From UBA11606 sp039188975 (GTDB lineage: Bacteria > Actinomycetota > Acidimicrobiia > Acidimicrobiales > Aldehydirespiratoraceae), in contig JBCCYT010000112.1 in the NCBI GenBank assembly GCA_039188975.1, positions 1-14,157 on the forward strand: a stretch of 14,157 nucleotides of DNA. The letters are read 5' to 3'. Numbering within the stretch: position 1 is the stretch's first letter; every line of letters begins with the position of its first letter. Shown piece by piece: positions 6,348 to 12,681 of this stretch. Under the pieces are notes generated by a model. That model was not told the origin of the DNA, searched no databases, and worked only from the letters and a program-made list of their open reading frames with translations. The position numbers were made by a program, and so were the translations under genes.

Positions 6348-8236
6348 GGCTGGCGCAGCGCGATCTCTGCTGGTTCAGCCAATGCCAGGGGTTCCATCAT
6401 CAGCGCGTGATCGACCGCGGTCTGCAGCGGCTCGGGTCGATGGAACAAGAAGCCCTGACCCAGGTGGTACCCGGCCGCCCGCATCGCACCGACCTGTTCG
6501 TCGGTCTCGATGCCCTCGACAACGGCTGACATCGAAGCGCCGGCGGCCATCGTCGCAAACGCAGCCGCCAGCTGCGCCGTGCCCGGTCGATGGAGAGCCT
6601 GGGTCAAAACCCGGTCGATCTTCACATGGCTGAACGGCACGTCGAGCAGCTTCTCCACCGTCGAGTAGCCGGTTCCGAGGTCGTCCATCGCGAGCCCGAT
6701 CCCCGCCACCCGCAATCGGTCGGCCGTCTCGCGCCAGATCGGCGACGACGGCAGGTGTTCGGACTCGGTGATTTCGAGGATCAGCCGGTTGGCGTCGACC
6801 CCTCGCAACACGAGCAAGTCGGTGATCTCGTCGGGGAGGCGCCGATGGTAGAGATGACGGGCGGACACGTTGACCGAAACAAACAGTCCCTCGCGCCGAA
6901 CGGCCGGCGCTGAGAGGGCATCGATCGCATGGGTGATCATCTGCATGCCGAGCGCAGGACCTCGCCCCTGTTCCTCGATGACCGGGATGAACTCAGCGGG
7001 CGAGATCATGGTTCCGTCGGCCCGTTGCCATCGAGCAAGAAGCTCCAACCCCGCGGGTCGACCCGTGTCTAGGTCGATGATGAGCTGGGCCCATGGTGTG
7101 ATCTCACCCGCATCGAGCGCGGCACCGGCTTGACTGCCGAGTTCGTTCCGTGAGGCATCAGCGGCGCGCAGGTGAGGCGTGACCTCGATGACCTGGTGCT
7201 TCCCGAGCTGTTTCGCATGGCGCAACGCGGCGCCCGCCTCCCGGAAGAGCGCTCCGGCCTCGAGATCAACGCTGGGCAGTGCGGTGAGGCCGACGGTCAG
7301 CGACTGGGCGATCTGAAAGGCCTCCCGCCCGTCGATGTTGAGCTGAGATTCGATCACGCGGCTGAAGTCGGCTCGAGTCGGCCCGACAGCGACGTACTCG
7401 TCGCCTCCGAATCGAGCCACGGTCCACGTATCGGGGAGCTTCTGCACGAGGTCGCGGCCGACGGCTCGAAGAACGGCGTCGCCGAGCGCATACCCGTGGT
7501 TGTCGTTGAGGTATTTGAAGTCGTCGATGTCGATGAACGCGCAGAAGACGGTCGGGTGGCCTTCGGCGACGAGCTGTTCGACCGCCTCGATGGCTGCGGC
7601 ACGAGTAGCCAAGCCGGTCAATGGATCGGTACGGGCGTCTTCCTCGATCTTCTCGCGGCGCTCGATCAAGACATCGTTGACCTCGAGCCACACGCGTGCT
7701 GCGACGACGAGGCTGACACCGGCAACGACGACCGCACCCACGGGCAGCCACTGGGTGTTCAGCGCAAACGCGACGACGAAGCTGCCGGGGTAGATGAGGA
7801 GCTGGACGTCGAACTCGGGAAGCTCGGTCGGGCTTTGGTAGAAGAGATCGGTCGCAACGCCGTAGACGACGACGAAGACGAGCAGCCAGGCGGTGGCACC
7901 GGCTTCGATCGAATCGAACACGATCCACGGCAGGCCGGCCCAGACGATCGTTGCCACCCAGCCGAGGCGGTCCTGGATGCGATCGTTTTGCGTCTGCCGG
8001 TTCGGGTACAGACGCTGGATGAACTCCCAGCCATACGACGTGGCGACCACCAGTACCGCCCACGCGGCGAGCAGCGCAACCGGTGCCTCATCACGGAGTC
8101 CGATCGCGGCGCCGATCGCGACGAGCGCATCAGCGAGCAGGACGACGCCGCCGAGCAGGCTGCGCCGGACCGCGAAGATCTGGGATCCCTCAGTGGGAGC
8201 GTCGTCGCGCTCCTCAGCATGGGTGGGGCCCGCCAT
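6338..8236 (-). CDS. Membrane-bound GGDEF-EAL cyclic-di-GMP turnover protein
   Basis: A protein of about 632 residues. The N-terminal third is hydrophobic, with roughly five or six membrane segments between residues 25 and 185. A short helix (ERREKIEEDARTDPLTGL) leads into the GGDEF domain with an intact active site, RFGGDEY (about 275-281). No canonical RxxD product-inhibition site precedes it. The EAL domain follows from about 395. The motif reads ELL (Glu398), and the other catalytic residues are in place: Asn456 (VNVSA), Glu488 (LEITES), Asp518-Asp519 (MDDLGTGYS), Lys539 and Asp541 (VKIDR), Glu574 (VEGIET) and Gln594 (GQGF). Both cyclase and phosphodiesterase activity are therefore possible. 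A TTG immediately upstream (8239) is a less likely start. No SD lies at normal distance from the ATG; an AAGGAG 35 nt upstream instead fits a small leader ORF whose TGA overlaps this ATG. Confidence 0.92.
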   Translation of the reverse strand: MAGPTHAEERDDAPTEGSQIFAVRRSLLGGVVLLADALVAIGAAIGLRDEAPVALLAAWAVLVVATSYGWEFIQRLYPNRQTQNDRIQDRLGWVATIVWAGLPWIVFDSIEAGATAWLLVFVVVYGVATDLFYQSPTELPEFDVQLLIYPGSFVVAFALNTQWLPVGAVVVAGVSLVVAARVWLEVNDVLIERREKIEEDARTDPLTGLATRAAAIEAVEQLVAEGHPTVFCAFIDIDDFKYLNDNHGYALGDAVLRAVGRDLVQKLPDTWTVARFGGDEYVAVGPTRADFSRVIESQLNIDGREAFQIAQSLTVGLTALPSVDLEAGALFREAGAALRHAKQLGKHQVIEVTPHLRAADASRNELGSQAGAALDAGEITPWAQLIIDLDTGRPAGLELLARWQRADGTMISPAEFIPVIEEQGRGPALGMQMITHAIDALSAPAVRREGLFVSVNVSARHLYHRRLPDEITDLLVLRGVDANRLILEITESEHLPSSPIWRETADRLRVAGIGLAMDDLGTGYSTVEKLLDVPFSHVKIDRVLTQALHRPGTAQLAAAFATMAAGASMSAVVEGIETDEQVGAMRAAGYHLGQGFLFHRPEPLQTAVDHALMMEPLALAEPAEIALRQPPT

Positions 8237-8265
8237 CAAAGCAGTATCGGACGGTTTCTGATCAA
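8236..8265 (-). CDS. Possible 9-codon leader ORF ahead of GGDEF-EAL gene
   Basis: A strong AAGGAG (8272-8277) is followed after 6 nt by TTG at 8265 and nine codons (MIRNRPILL) ending in TGA at 8236-8238. The TGA shares one base with the ATG of the GGDEF-EAL gene, a TGATG junction. The downstream gene has no SD of its own, so coupled re-initiation would explain how it is translated. The TTG start and tiny length make this tentative. Confidence 0.3.
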   Translation of the reverse strand: MIRNRPILL

Positions 8266-8275
8266 CGTGAACTCC

Positions 8276-8294
8276 TTGTCACGGAACGTGACAA
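8276..8294. promoter_or_regulatory. Inverted repeat upstream of GGDEF-EAL gene
   Basis: Perfect 7-bp arms TTGTCAC and GTGACAA are separated by GGAAC. The element lies in the 76-bp gap between the GST-like gene stop and the GGDEF-EAL start, overlapping the AAGGAG box by two bases on the minus strand. It could be an operator for the GGDEF-EAL gene or a weak stem after the GST-like gene. No T-run follows on the minus strand, so an operator is slightly favoured. Confidence 0.35.
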
Positions 8295-8312
8295 AGGTGC
8301 ACGAGATGGGCG

Positions 8313-9341
8313 CTAGGTGGTGAGGGCCTCACAGCCGGTGCCCGCGAGTGCGTCATCGACGCGGCTTTTGTCCTCGCTGGTCAATGCGGCGTACTCCGCT
8401 CGCAACCACCTGAGACACTTGGCTTGATACGCAAAGGGCGCTTGTCGGTACGTCTCATGGGCGATGTCCACCACGACATCATCGCGGCCGTGTTCGATCG
8501 CCTCAGCGTTGGCGATCATGAACGGGACGTAGGTCCGCCCGATTTCGGTGAGGAGCTGACGGGTGGGATCGCCGAGCGTCTCGATCTGGGTCCATCCACG
8601 ATCGCCGTCGACCGGTAACCACGACAGGTCATCGACCCGGTCAACCCAGTTGATCACTCTCGGGGCGCGAGTCGCGGCGATGGTGGTCGATGTTGGATCC
8701 CACCGCACGAGTTGACTGAGCTGACCGAAGAGACCGAAATCGCCGCGACCGGGGCGGTCACCGAGAACGAAGTCTTGGGTGGCGAACACGCCGGCAAGCG
8801 CATCGAGCACCCGTCGATACGAGTCCTCGATGATGGGCTGGGTGATGTCGGTGGACCCGACCAGCTCTCGTCGACCGATCTGGCGTTGCGTAATGAAGTC
8901 GTAGCTTTGCTGGGCCGCGTCGGAGGTGAGCTGCAGATTGCTCGAGAGCGGGAGGAGTTTGCCCGCCTTGTCGATGTCGGCGTCGTAGGTCCAGCGGTAG
9001 TGGTACATCGCCTTGGTGAGCCACTCGTCGGCGAAATCTTCGATGAGCGAGTCGATGAAGCGAAGTGCCGCATCGGTCGGGACAACCCGTCGGCCCGAAT
9101 ACTCGTCTTCTAATCGCATGATCTGGGGCGATGAGTCGATCGTGACCTCGCCGTGGGAACCGTCGGGGTTCGGATACACGATCATGGGGATCAGCCGGAC
9201 GGGCGGATCGGGAAGGTCATCCCACTTCGAGTCGCGCAGCACCCATCGAAACGGGATGTGTCGGTAGCGGAGCACCGCCCGCATCTTCAACGAGTACGGC
9301 GATCCGTACTGGCCAGCGAGCACGATCGGATGGTCGACCAT
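8313..9341 (-). CDS. Glutathione S-transferase-fold protein with C-terminal extension
   Basis: A protein of about 342 residues from the ATG at 9341; the open frame continues to 9422 but the extra 27 residues look unrelated. The N-terminal thioredoxin-like domain shows SPYSLKMRAVLRYRHIPF (14-31), the cis-proline block LIPMI (50-54, Pro52) and a DSS (69-71) where glutathione-binding Glu/Asp-Ser is expected. The helical C-terminal domain carries the family N-cap block GDRPGRGDFGLFGQL (194-208). About 100 further residues follow (from near 245), rich in charged helices, making it longer than the usual 200-230-residue GST. Most actinobacteria use mycothiol rather than glutathione, so the thiol cofactor, if any, is unknown. 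It lies 61 bp downstream of the thioredoxin-like gene on the same strand. Confidence 0.8.
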   Translation of the reverse strand: MVDHPIVLAGQYGSPYSLKMRAVLRYRHIPFRWVLRDSKWDDLPDPPVRLIPMIVYPNPDGSHGEVTIDSSPQIMRLEDEYSGRRVVPTDAALRFIDSLIEDFADEWLTKAMYHYRWTYDADIDKAGKLLPLSSNLQLTSDAAQQSYDFITQRQIGRRELVGSTDITQPIIEDSYRRVLDALAGVFATQDFVLGDRPGRGDFGLFGQLSQLVRWDPTSTTIAATRAPRVINWVDRVDDLSWLPVDGDRGWTQIETLGDPTRQLLTEIGRTYVPFMIANAEAIEHGRDDVVVDIAHETYRQAPFAYQAKCLRWLRAEYAALTSEDKSRVDDALAGTGCEALTT

Positions 9342-9402
9342 GGGGACGACCGTACGACAGCGGTGACTTCGTGCGCCAGATTGGTTCGCTGCGGTTGCGG
9401 GC

Positions 9403-10020
9403 TCAGCCTTCGGCAAGCGCAATCAGCGCCTCGAAGCCGTCGCGGTCGACGGCTCCGCCGGCTCGGGCGACGACGTTGCCGTCGCCATCGGTCGCGACCC
9501 AATACGGAAAGCCGGGAAGTCCGAACGCGTTCGCAACACTGTTGTTGTCGTCGTCTACGAGCACGGTTGCGTCGTACCCGACGTCGGTGAACCAGGCCGA
9601 TGGCGGGAAGTTGTCGGCACTGCGCTCGACGGCGGTCGACACCGCTACGAACTCCACACCGTCAGGAACCAGCCCTTCCTCGATCCATGCCTGCACGATC
9701 GGCAGCTCGCGCTGGCAATGCGGGCACCAGTGGGCGAAGAAGCCGTAGATGCGAGCGGCCGGCTGGGACAGATCGACGGCCGAGTCGTCGAACGACAGCC
9801 CGGTCACGGCCGGTGCGGGAAGGCCACGGGCGGCGTCGTCGTCAGCGAACGGCGGGAGCGATTCGCCGGTGATGACGACCGCAGCCGTCTCGGTGGCTTC
9901 GGCGACGTCGCTGCCACCATCACCGCCGGCGTTGAGCGCGATCGTGATCGCAAATGCGGCGACGATGAGCACGCCAACCAAGAACACGGGGGAACGGGTG
10001 ATGGAGCGATTCGTGGTCAT
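9403..10020 (-). CDS. Membrane-anchored thioredoxin-like protein (TlpA/ResA-type)
   Basis: A 205-residue protein. One N-terminal transmembrane helix (about 11-30, PVFLVGVLIVAAFAITIALN) follows a short basic leader, so the thioredoxin domain is expected outside the membrane. The domain shows GFFAHWCPHCQRELP with the redox pair Cys99-Pro-His-Cys102 and the cis-proline in GFPYW (Pro172). Such proteins reduce disulfides in apocytochrome c or other exported proteins, or act in extracytoplasmic disulfide exchange. CPHC is the DsbA-type dipeptide, so an oxidase or isomerase role is also possible. The ATG at 10020 has a good SD (GGAGAA, 6 nt upstream); the longer open frame up to 10218 lacks support. 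The start overlaps the stop of an upstream tiny membrane ORF (ATGA), implying coupled translation. The true substrate is not evident. Confidence 0.9.
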   Translation of the reverse strand: MTTNRSITRSPVFLVGVLIVAAFAITIALNAGGDGGSDVAEATETAAVVITGESLPPFADDDAARGLPAPAVTGLSFDDSAVDLSQPAARIYGFFAHWCPHCQRELPIVQAWIEEGLVPDGVEFVAVSTAVERSADNFPPSAWFTDVGYDATVLVDDDNNSVANAFGLPGFPYWVATDGDGNVVARAGGAVDRDGFEALIALAEG

Positions 10021-10106
10021 GCCGTCTTCTCCGGAGTTGGTTGCATCAGCACCAGCATGCCGATGATCAAGGCGAATGCGAGCGCGACCACCCGAGGAAT
10101 CACCAT
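10017..10106 (-). CDS. Tiny single-helix membrane ORF coupled to the thioredoxin gene
   Basis: The 29-codon ORF encodes a peptide starting MVIPRVVALAFALIIG, almost entirely one transmembrane helix, then a short polar tail ending EKTA. Its TGA (10017-10019) overlaps the ATG of the thioredoxin-like gene by 4 bp (ATGA). A GGAGG (10118-10122) lies 11 nt before the ATG, rather far. In-frame GTG codons at 10124 and 10166 would give 35 or 49 residues, the longest beginning MAHAGCHHVGDGRW. The frame is open back to a TAA near 10197. I do not recognise a family. The overlap, hydrophobic pattern and SD support a real small membrane protein, perhaps a partner of the thioredoxin-like protein, but this is inference. 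Confidence 0.5.
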   Translation of the reverse strand: MVIPRVVALAFALIIGMLVLMQPTPEKTA

Positions 10107-10203
10107 CCCGCCGAACGCCTCCACCCACCGTCCATCGCCAACGTGGTGACAGCCTGCGTGCGCCACCCCTGAATGGTCGAGAGCGTGACGTGGTTAGACG
10201 GGT

Positions 10204-10221
10204 CGGGTGAGCGGTCACCCG
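10204..10221. repeat. Short hairpin CGGGTGA / TCACCCG
   Basis: Perfect 7-bp arms flank a GCGG loop in the 167-bp gap between the tiny membrane ORF and the DUF808 gene. Its core TGAGCGGTCA is the reverse complement of the TGACCGCTCA found at both convergent stop junctions (374-383 and 6331-6340). It may be an operator for either divergent gene or a member of a small repeated hairpin. No T-run follows. Confidence 0.4.
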
Positions 10222-10273
10222 TCACCTCTCCCCGATAGTGTGGCGGCCGTTCAGGGGAGCTGAGGGAGGCACC

Positions 10274-11242
10274 ATGGCTGGCGGCTTGGTTGGTTTGTTG
10301 GACGACGTCGCTGCGCTGGCGAAGCTCGCCGCCGCCTCGATCGATGACGTGGGTGCTGCGGCCGGGCGGGCGAGCATGAAGGCTGCCGGTGTGGTCGTCG
10401 ACGATGCCGCGGTAACGCCTCAGTACGTCCAGGGTCTCGCCGCCGATCGCGAGCTGCCGATCATCAAGCAGATCGCTCGCGGCTCGGCGTTCAACAAGCT
10501 CATCTTCATTCTCCCGGCCGCCTTGCTGCTCAGCGAGATCGCGCCGACGCTCGTCGAGGTCATCTTGATCTGTGGTGGCTCGTTCCTCTGTTACGAAGGG
10601 GTGCACAAGATCCTGCATGCGCTGGCCGGCGATGACCACGACCACGATGTGCCGGTTGCGGTCATGGGGCCGGAGTACGAACAGAAGACGATCGCCGGAG
10701 CCGTTCGTACCGACTTCATCTTGTCGGCCGAGATCATGGTGATCTCGTTGAAAGAGGTCATCGACGAGCCGCTCGTGACCCGTGGCGTGATCATGGTCGT
10801 CGTGGCCGTCCTCATCACGGTGGTGGTGTACGGCGCAGTGGCGCTGATCGTGAAGATGGACGATGTCGGTCTTCGGATGGTGCAGTCCGACTCTGAGGGT
10901 TCACAGCGCACTGGCCGGATGTTGGTGGCAGCGATGCCGAAGGTGCTGAAGGTGCTGTCGGTTGTTGGAACGGCAGCGATGCTGTGGGTCGGCGGCCACA
11001 TCCTCGTCGTTGGCACCCACGAGCTGGGATGGGACTTCGTCTACGACGCCGTCCATGGCGCGGAGGTCGCCGTCGAAGATGCGTGGCTCGGAGGAGTGTG
11101 GGCGTGGTGCCTCAACACCTTCATCTCGGCGATCATCGGCTTCTGGTGGGGGTTGGCCATCGTGGGAGTGGTTGGCGCCCTGCCCTCCGACGGCGATGAG
11201 CACGGTCACAACGACGCCGACGACCACGCCGACCATCACTGA
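10274..11242 (+). CDS. DUF808/YedI-family inner membrane protein with His-rich tail
   Basis: A 322-residue protein. The conserved opening AGGLVGLLDDVAALAKLAAASIDDV and the block VDDAAVTPQYVQGLAADRELPIIKQIARGSAFNKLI (about 42-77) identify the DUF808 family (YedI in E. coli), a membrane protein of unknown function. Hydrophobic segments lie near 77-105, 170-194, 225-247 and 280-303. A cytoplasmic or periplasmic loop contains DDHDHD (120-125), and the C-terminus is strikingly His/Asp-rich (DGDEHGHNDADDHADHH), which suggests metal binding. The start is ATG at 10274, with GAGGGAGG ending 4 nt upstream; the frame is open to a GTG at 10238 but the SD rules that out. It converges on the DoxX-like gene with a 12-bp gap. 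Confidence 0.9.
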   Translation: MAGGLVGLLDDVAALAKLAAASIDDVGAAAGRASMKAAGVVVDDAAVTPQYVQGLAADRELPIIKQIARGSAFNKLIFILPAALLLSEIAPTLVEVILICGGSFLCYEGVHKILHALAGDDHDHDVPVAVMGPEYEQKTIAGAVRTDFILSAEIMVISLKEVIDEPLVTRGVIMVVVAVLITVVVYGAVALIVKMDDVGLRMVQSDSEGSQRTGRMLVAAMPKVLKVLSVVGTAAMLWVGGHILVVGTHELGWDFVYDAVHGAEVAVEDAWLGGVWAWCLNTFISAIIGFWWGLAIVGVVGALPSDGDEHGHNDADDHADHH

Positions 11243-11247
11243 TGAGG

Positions 11248-11264
11248 GCGGGGGTCAGGCCCGC
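11248..11264. terminator. GC-rich stem between convergent DUF808 and DoxX-like genes
   Basis: GCGGG (11248-11252) and CCCGC (11260-11264) can pair around a 7-nt loop that contains the DoxX-like stop codon. The element follows the DUF808 stop by 5 bp. The stem is short, with only TT after it on the plus strand, so termination is a weak inference. Confidence 0.25.
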
Positions 11265-11671
11265 TTGCGGTGCCGCCAGACGGCCCAGGCCATGACGAAC
11301 TGGAGCGGAAGCCGGAGCAGGTTGACCGGGCGGGCCGCCTTCACCCCTTCGATTCGTTGCGTGGTGCCGTTCTCGTCGGGCTTCACGACCACGTCATTGA
11401 TCGCCATGTCGATGTTGGCGGGATACACCGCCGCCGTAAGCGCCAGCAATCCGGTCGCCGCGAGCGGACGTGTTCGTTTGGGAATCATGCCGAGACCGAG
11501 CACGATCTCCGCCGCACCCGACGCCTGATTGGCGAACGCCGGATTCGGAAACCAGCGGGGCACGATCGCCTCGAAGAAGTCGGGACGCACGAAGTGCATG
11601 ACGCCTGCGCCGGCGAAGAACGCACCGGCGGCGTGGGCGGATCGGTCAGAGGGAGCAGCCATGGCGTCCAT
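11255..11671 (-). CDS. DoxX-like small integral membrane protein
   Basis: A protein of about 138 residues from the ATG at 11671. The segment AGAFFAGAGVMHFVRPDFFEAIVPRWFPN (about 15-43) and the following AAEIVLGLGMIP are typical of DoxX-like membrane proteins. Hydrophobic helices lie near 15-28, 50-63, 69-85 and 118-132. The family is linked loosely to redox or membrane stress in mycobacteria, but most members have no known reaction. A second ATG at 11662 is also possible, and the frame is open to a TTG at 11707. None of the three has an SD at normal distance. A 26-bp inverted repeat ends 7 nt upstream of the first ATG, so expression may be tightly regulated or the transcript nearly leaderless. 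The gene is divergent from the ABC transporter operon. Confidence 0.8.
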   Translation of the reverse strand: MDAMAAPSDRSAHAAGAFFAGAGVMHFVRPDFFEAIVPRWFPNPAFANQASGAAEIVLGLGMIPKRTRPLAATGLLALTAAVYPANIDMAINDVVVKPDENGTTQRIEGVKAARPVNLLRLPLQFVMAWAVWRHRKRA

Positions 11672-11678
11672 TGCTAGC

Positions 11679-11704
11679 GGAACTACTCCCGGGGGAGTAG
11701 TTCC
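11679..11704. promoter_or_regulatory. 26-bp inverted repeat, candidate operator between DoxX-like and ABC genes
   Basis: Two perfect 12-bp arms, GGAACTACTCCC and GGGAGTAGTTCC, are separated by GG. It lies in the 86-bp divergent intergenic region, 7 bp before the DoxX-like ATG and 53 bp before the ABC ATPase ATG. Near-perfect dyad symmetry in a divergent promoter is typical of a dimeric repressor or response-regulator site. The adjacent operon encodes a sensor kinase, so its unseen cognate regulator is the first candidate to bind here (inference). Confidence 0.7.
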
Positions 11705-11757
11705 CAAGCCTCCCGCTGTGGGATTCCCGATCGGTCCCCGTCCCGCACGATGAGTGC

Positions 11758-12681
11758 ATGATCGAAGTCACCAACCTCACCAAGCGCTACGGCACCTTCA
11801 CCGCTGTCGACGACCTCAGCTTCAGCATCAAGCCCGGCATCGTCACCGGCTTTCTCGGCCCCAACGGCTCGGGCAAGTCGACCACCATGCGGATGATCCT
11901 CGGGCTCGACGCCCCCACCTCCGGCACCGCCACCGTCGGTGGACGGCCCCTCAGCCAGCACCCGGCACCGCTCTCCTCCCTCGGGTTCTTGCTCGACGCA
12001 GGAGCGGTCCACCCGACCCGGTCGGCCTATGACCACTTGCGGGCGCTGGCCATCACCAACGGGATCTCAACCGCTCGAGTCGACGACGTGCTCGACATCG
12101 TCGGCCTCGGCGAGGTCGGCAAGCGACGCTCCGGTGGCTTCTCGCTCGGCATGGGCCAGCGCCTCGGTATCGCTGCGGCGTTGCTCGGTGATCCGGAGGT
12201 CGTCATGCTCGACGAACCGGTCAACGGCCTCGACCCTGAGGGCATCCTCTGGATCCGGCATCTGCTCCAAGACCTCGCCAAAGAAGGTCGGACCGTCTTT
12301 GTTTCTTCGCATCTGATGAGCGAGATGGAACTGATGGCCGAGCACTTTGTGATCATCGGCCAAGGCCAACTGATCGAGGACATCTCGATCGACGAACTCC
12401 GCGAGATGGCAGCCGGCGAGAAGACCCTCGTGCGGTCCGAGCAACTCGACGAACTCGTCTCGTTGATGCGAGGCGACGGCGTCGAGATCGTGTCGGCGGA
12501 CCGAGGCAGCATCAGCGTGCGAGGCCTCGACGCACCCGAGATCGGTGCAATCGCACGCGACCACAACATCGCACTCACCTCGTTGATCCCCGAGCAACGC
12601 TCGCTCGAAGACGTCTTCATGTCGCTCACCGCCGACTCCGTGCAGTACCACGGCGGAACCACCGCCAAGGCCGCCGCCTGA
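11758..12681 (+). CDS. ABC transporter ATP-binding protein
   Basis: A 307-residue ATPase of the DrrA/BcrA/CcmA-type exporter group. Walker A is GPNGSGKST (34-42), the ABC signature region is FSLGMGQRLG (128-137), Walker B is VVMLDEP (148-154), the D-loop is NGLDP (156-160) and the switch is SSHL with His185. The usual Q-loop glutamine is not evident; the segment reads LGFLLDAGAVHP (75-86), as in many exporters of this group. About 90 C-terminal residues form the accessory domain ending in SLEDVFMSLT. It is expected to power the permease encoded immediately downstream. The ATG at 11758 has no clear SD, so the mRNA may be leaderless. Its TGA overlaps the permease ATG by one base (TGATG). Confidence 0.93.
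   Translation: MIEVTNLTKRYGTFTAVDDLSFSIKPGIVTGFLGPNGSGKSTTMRMILGLDAPTSGTATVGGRPLSQHPAPLSSLGFLLDAGAVHPTRSAYDHLRALAITNGISTARVDDVLDIVGLGEVGKRRSGGFSLGMGQRLGIAAALLGDPEVVMLDEPVNGLDPEGILWIRHLLQDLAKEGRTVFVSSHLMSEMELMAEHFVIIGQGQLIEDISIDELREMAAGEKTLVRSEQLDELVSLMRGDGVEIVSADRGSISVRGLDAPEIGAIARDHNIALTSLIPEQRSLEDVFMSLTADSVQYHGGTTAKAAA

Noticed and set aside
7172..8323. Plus-strand 383-codon open frame opposite the GGDEF-EAL gene
   Set aside because: It is in the same in-register antisense phase and the product is a low-complexity charged sequence. The GGDEF-EAL gene has clear catalytic motifs on the other strand.
10107..10273. Possible tRNA or riboswitch in the gap upstream of DUF808
   Set aside because: Only one short hairpin is visible. 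I could not find a cloverleaf or a recognisable aptamer core.
10100..10645. Minus-strand 181-codon open frame across the DUF808 start
   Set aside because: It overlaps a well-supported DUF808 gene with a strong SD, and its translation shows no family features.
11720..11728. GGGATTCCC as a second operator for the ABC operon
   Set aside because: The site is short, odd-length and in a C/G-rich stretch, so chance is likely; the 26-bp repeat nearby is far stronger.
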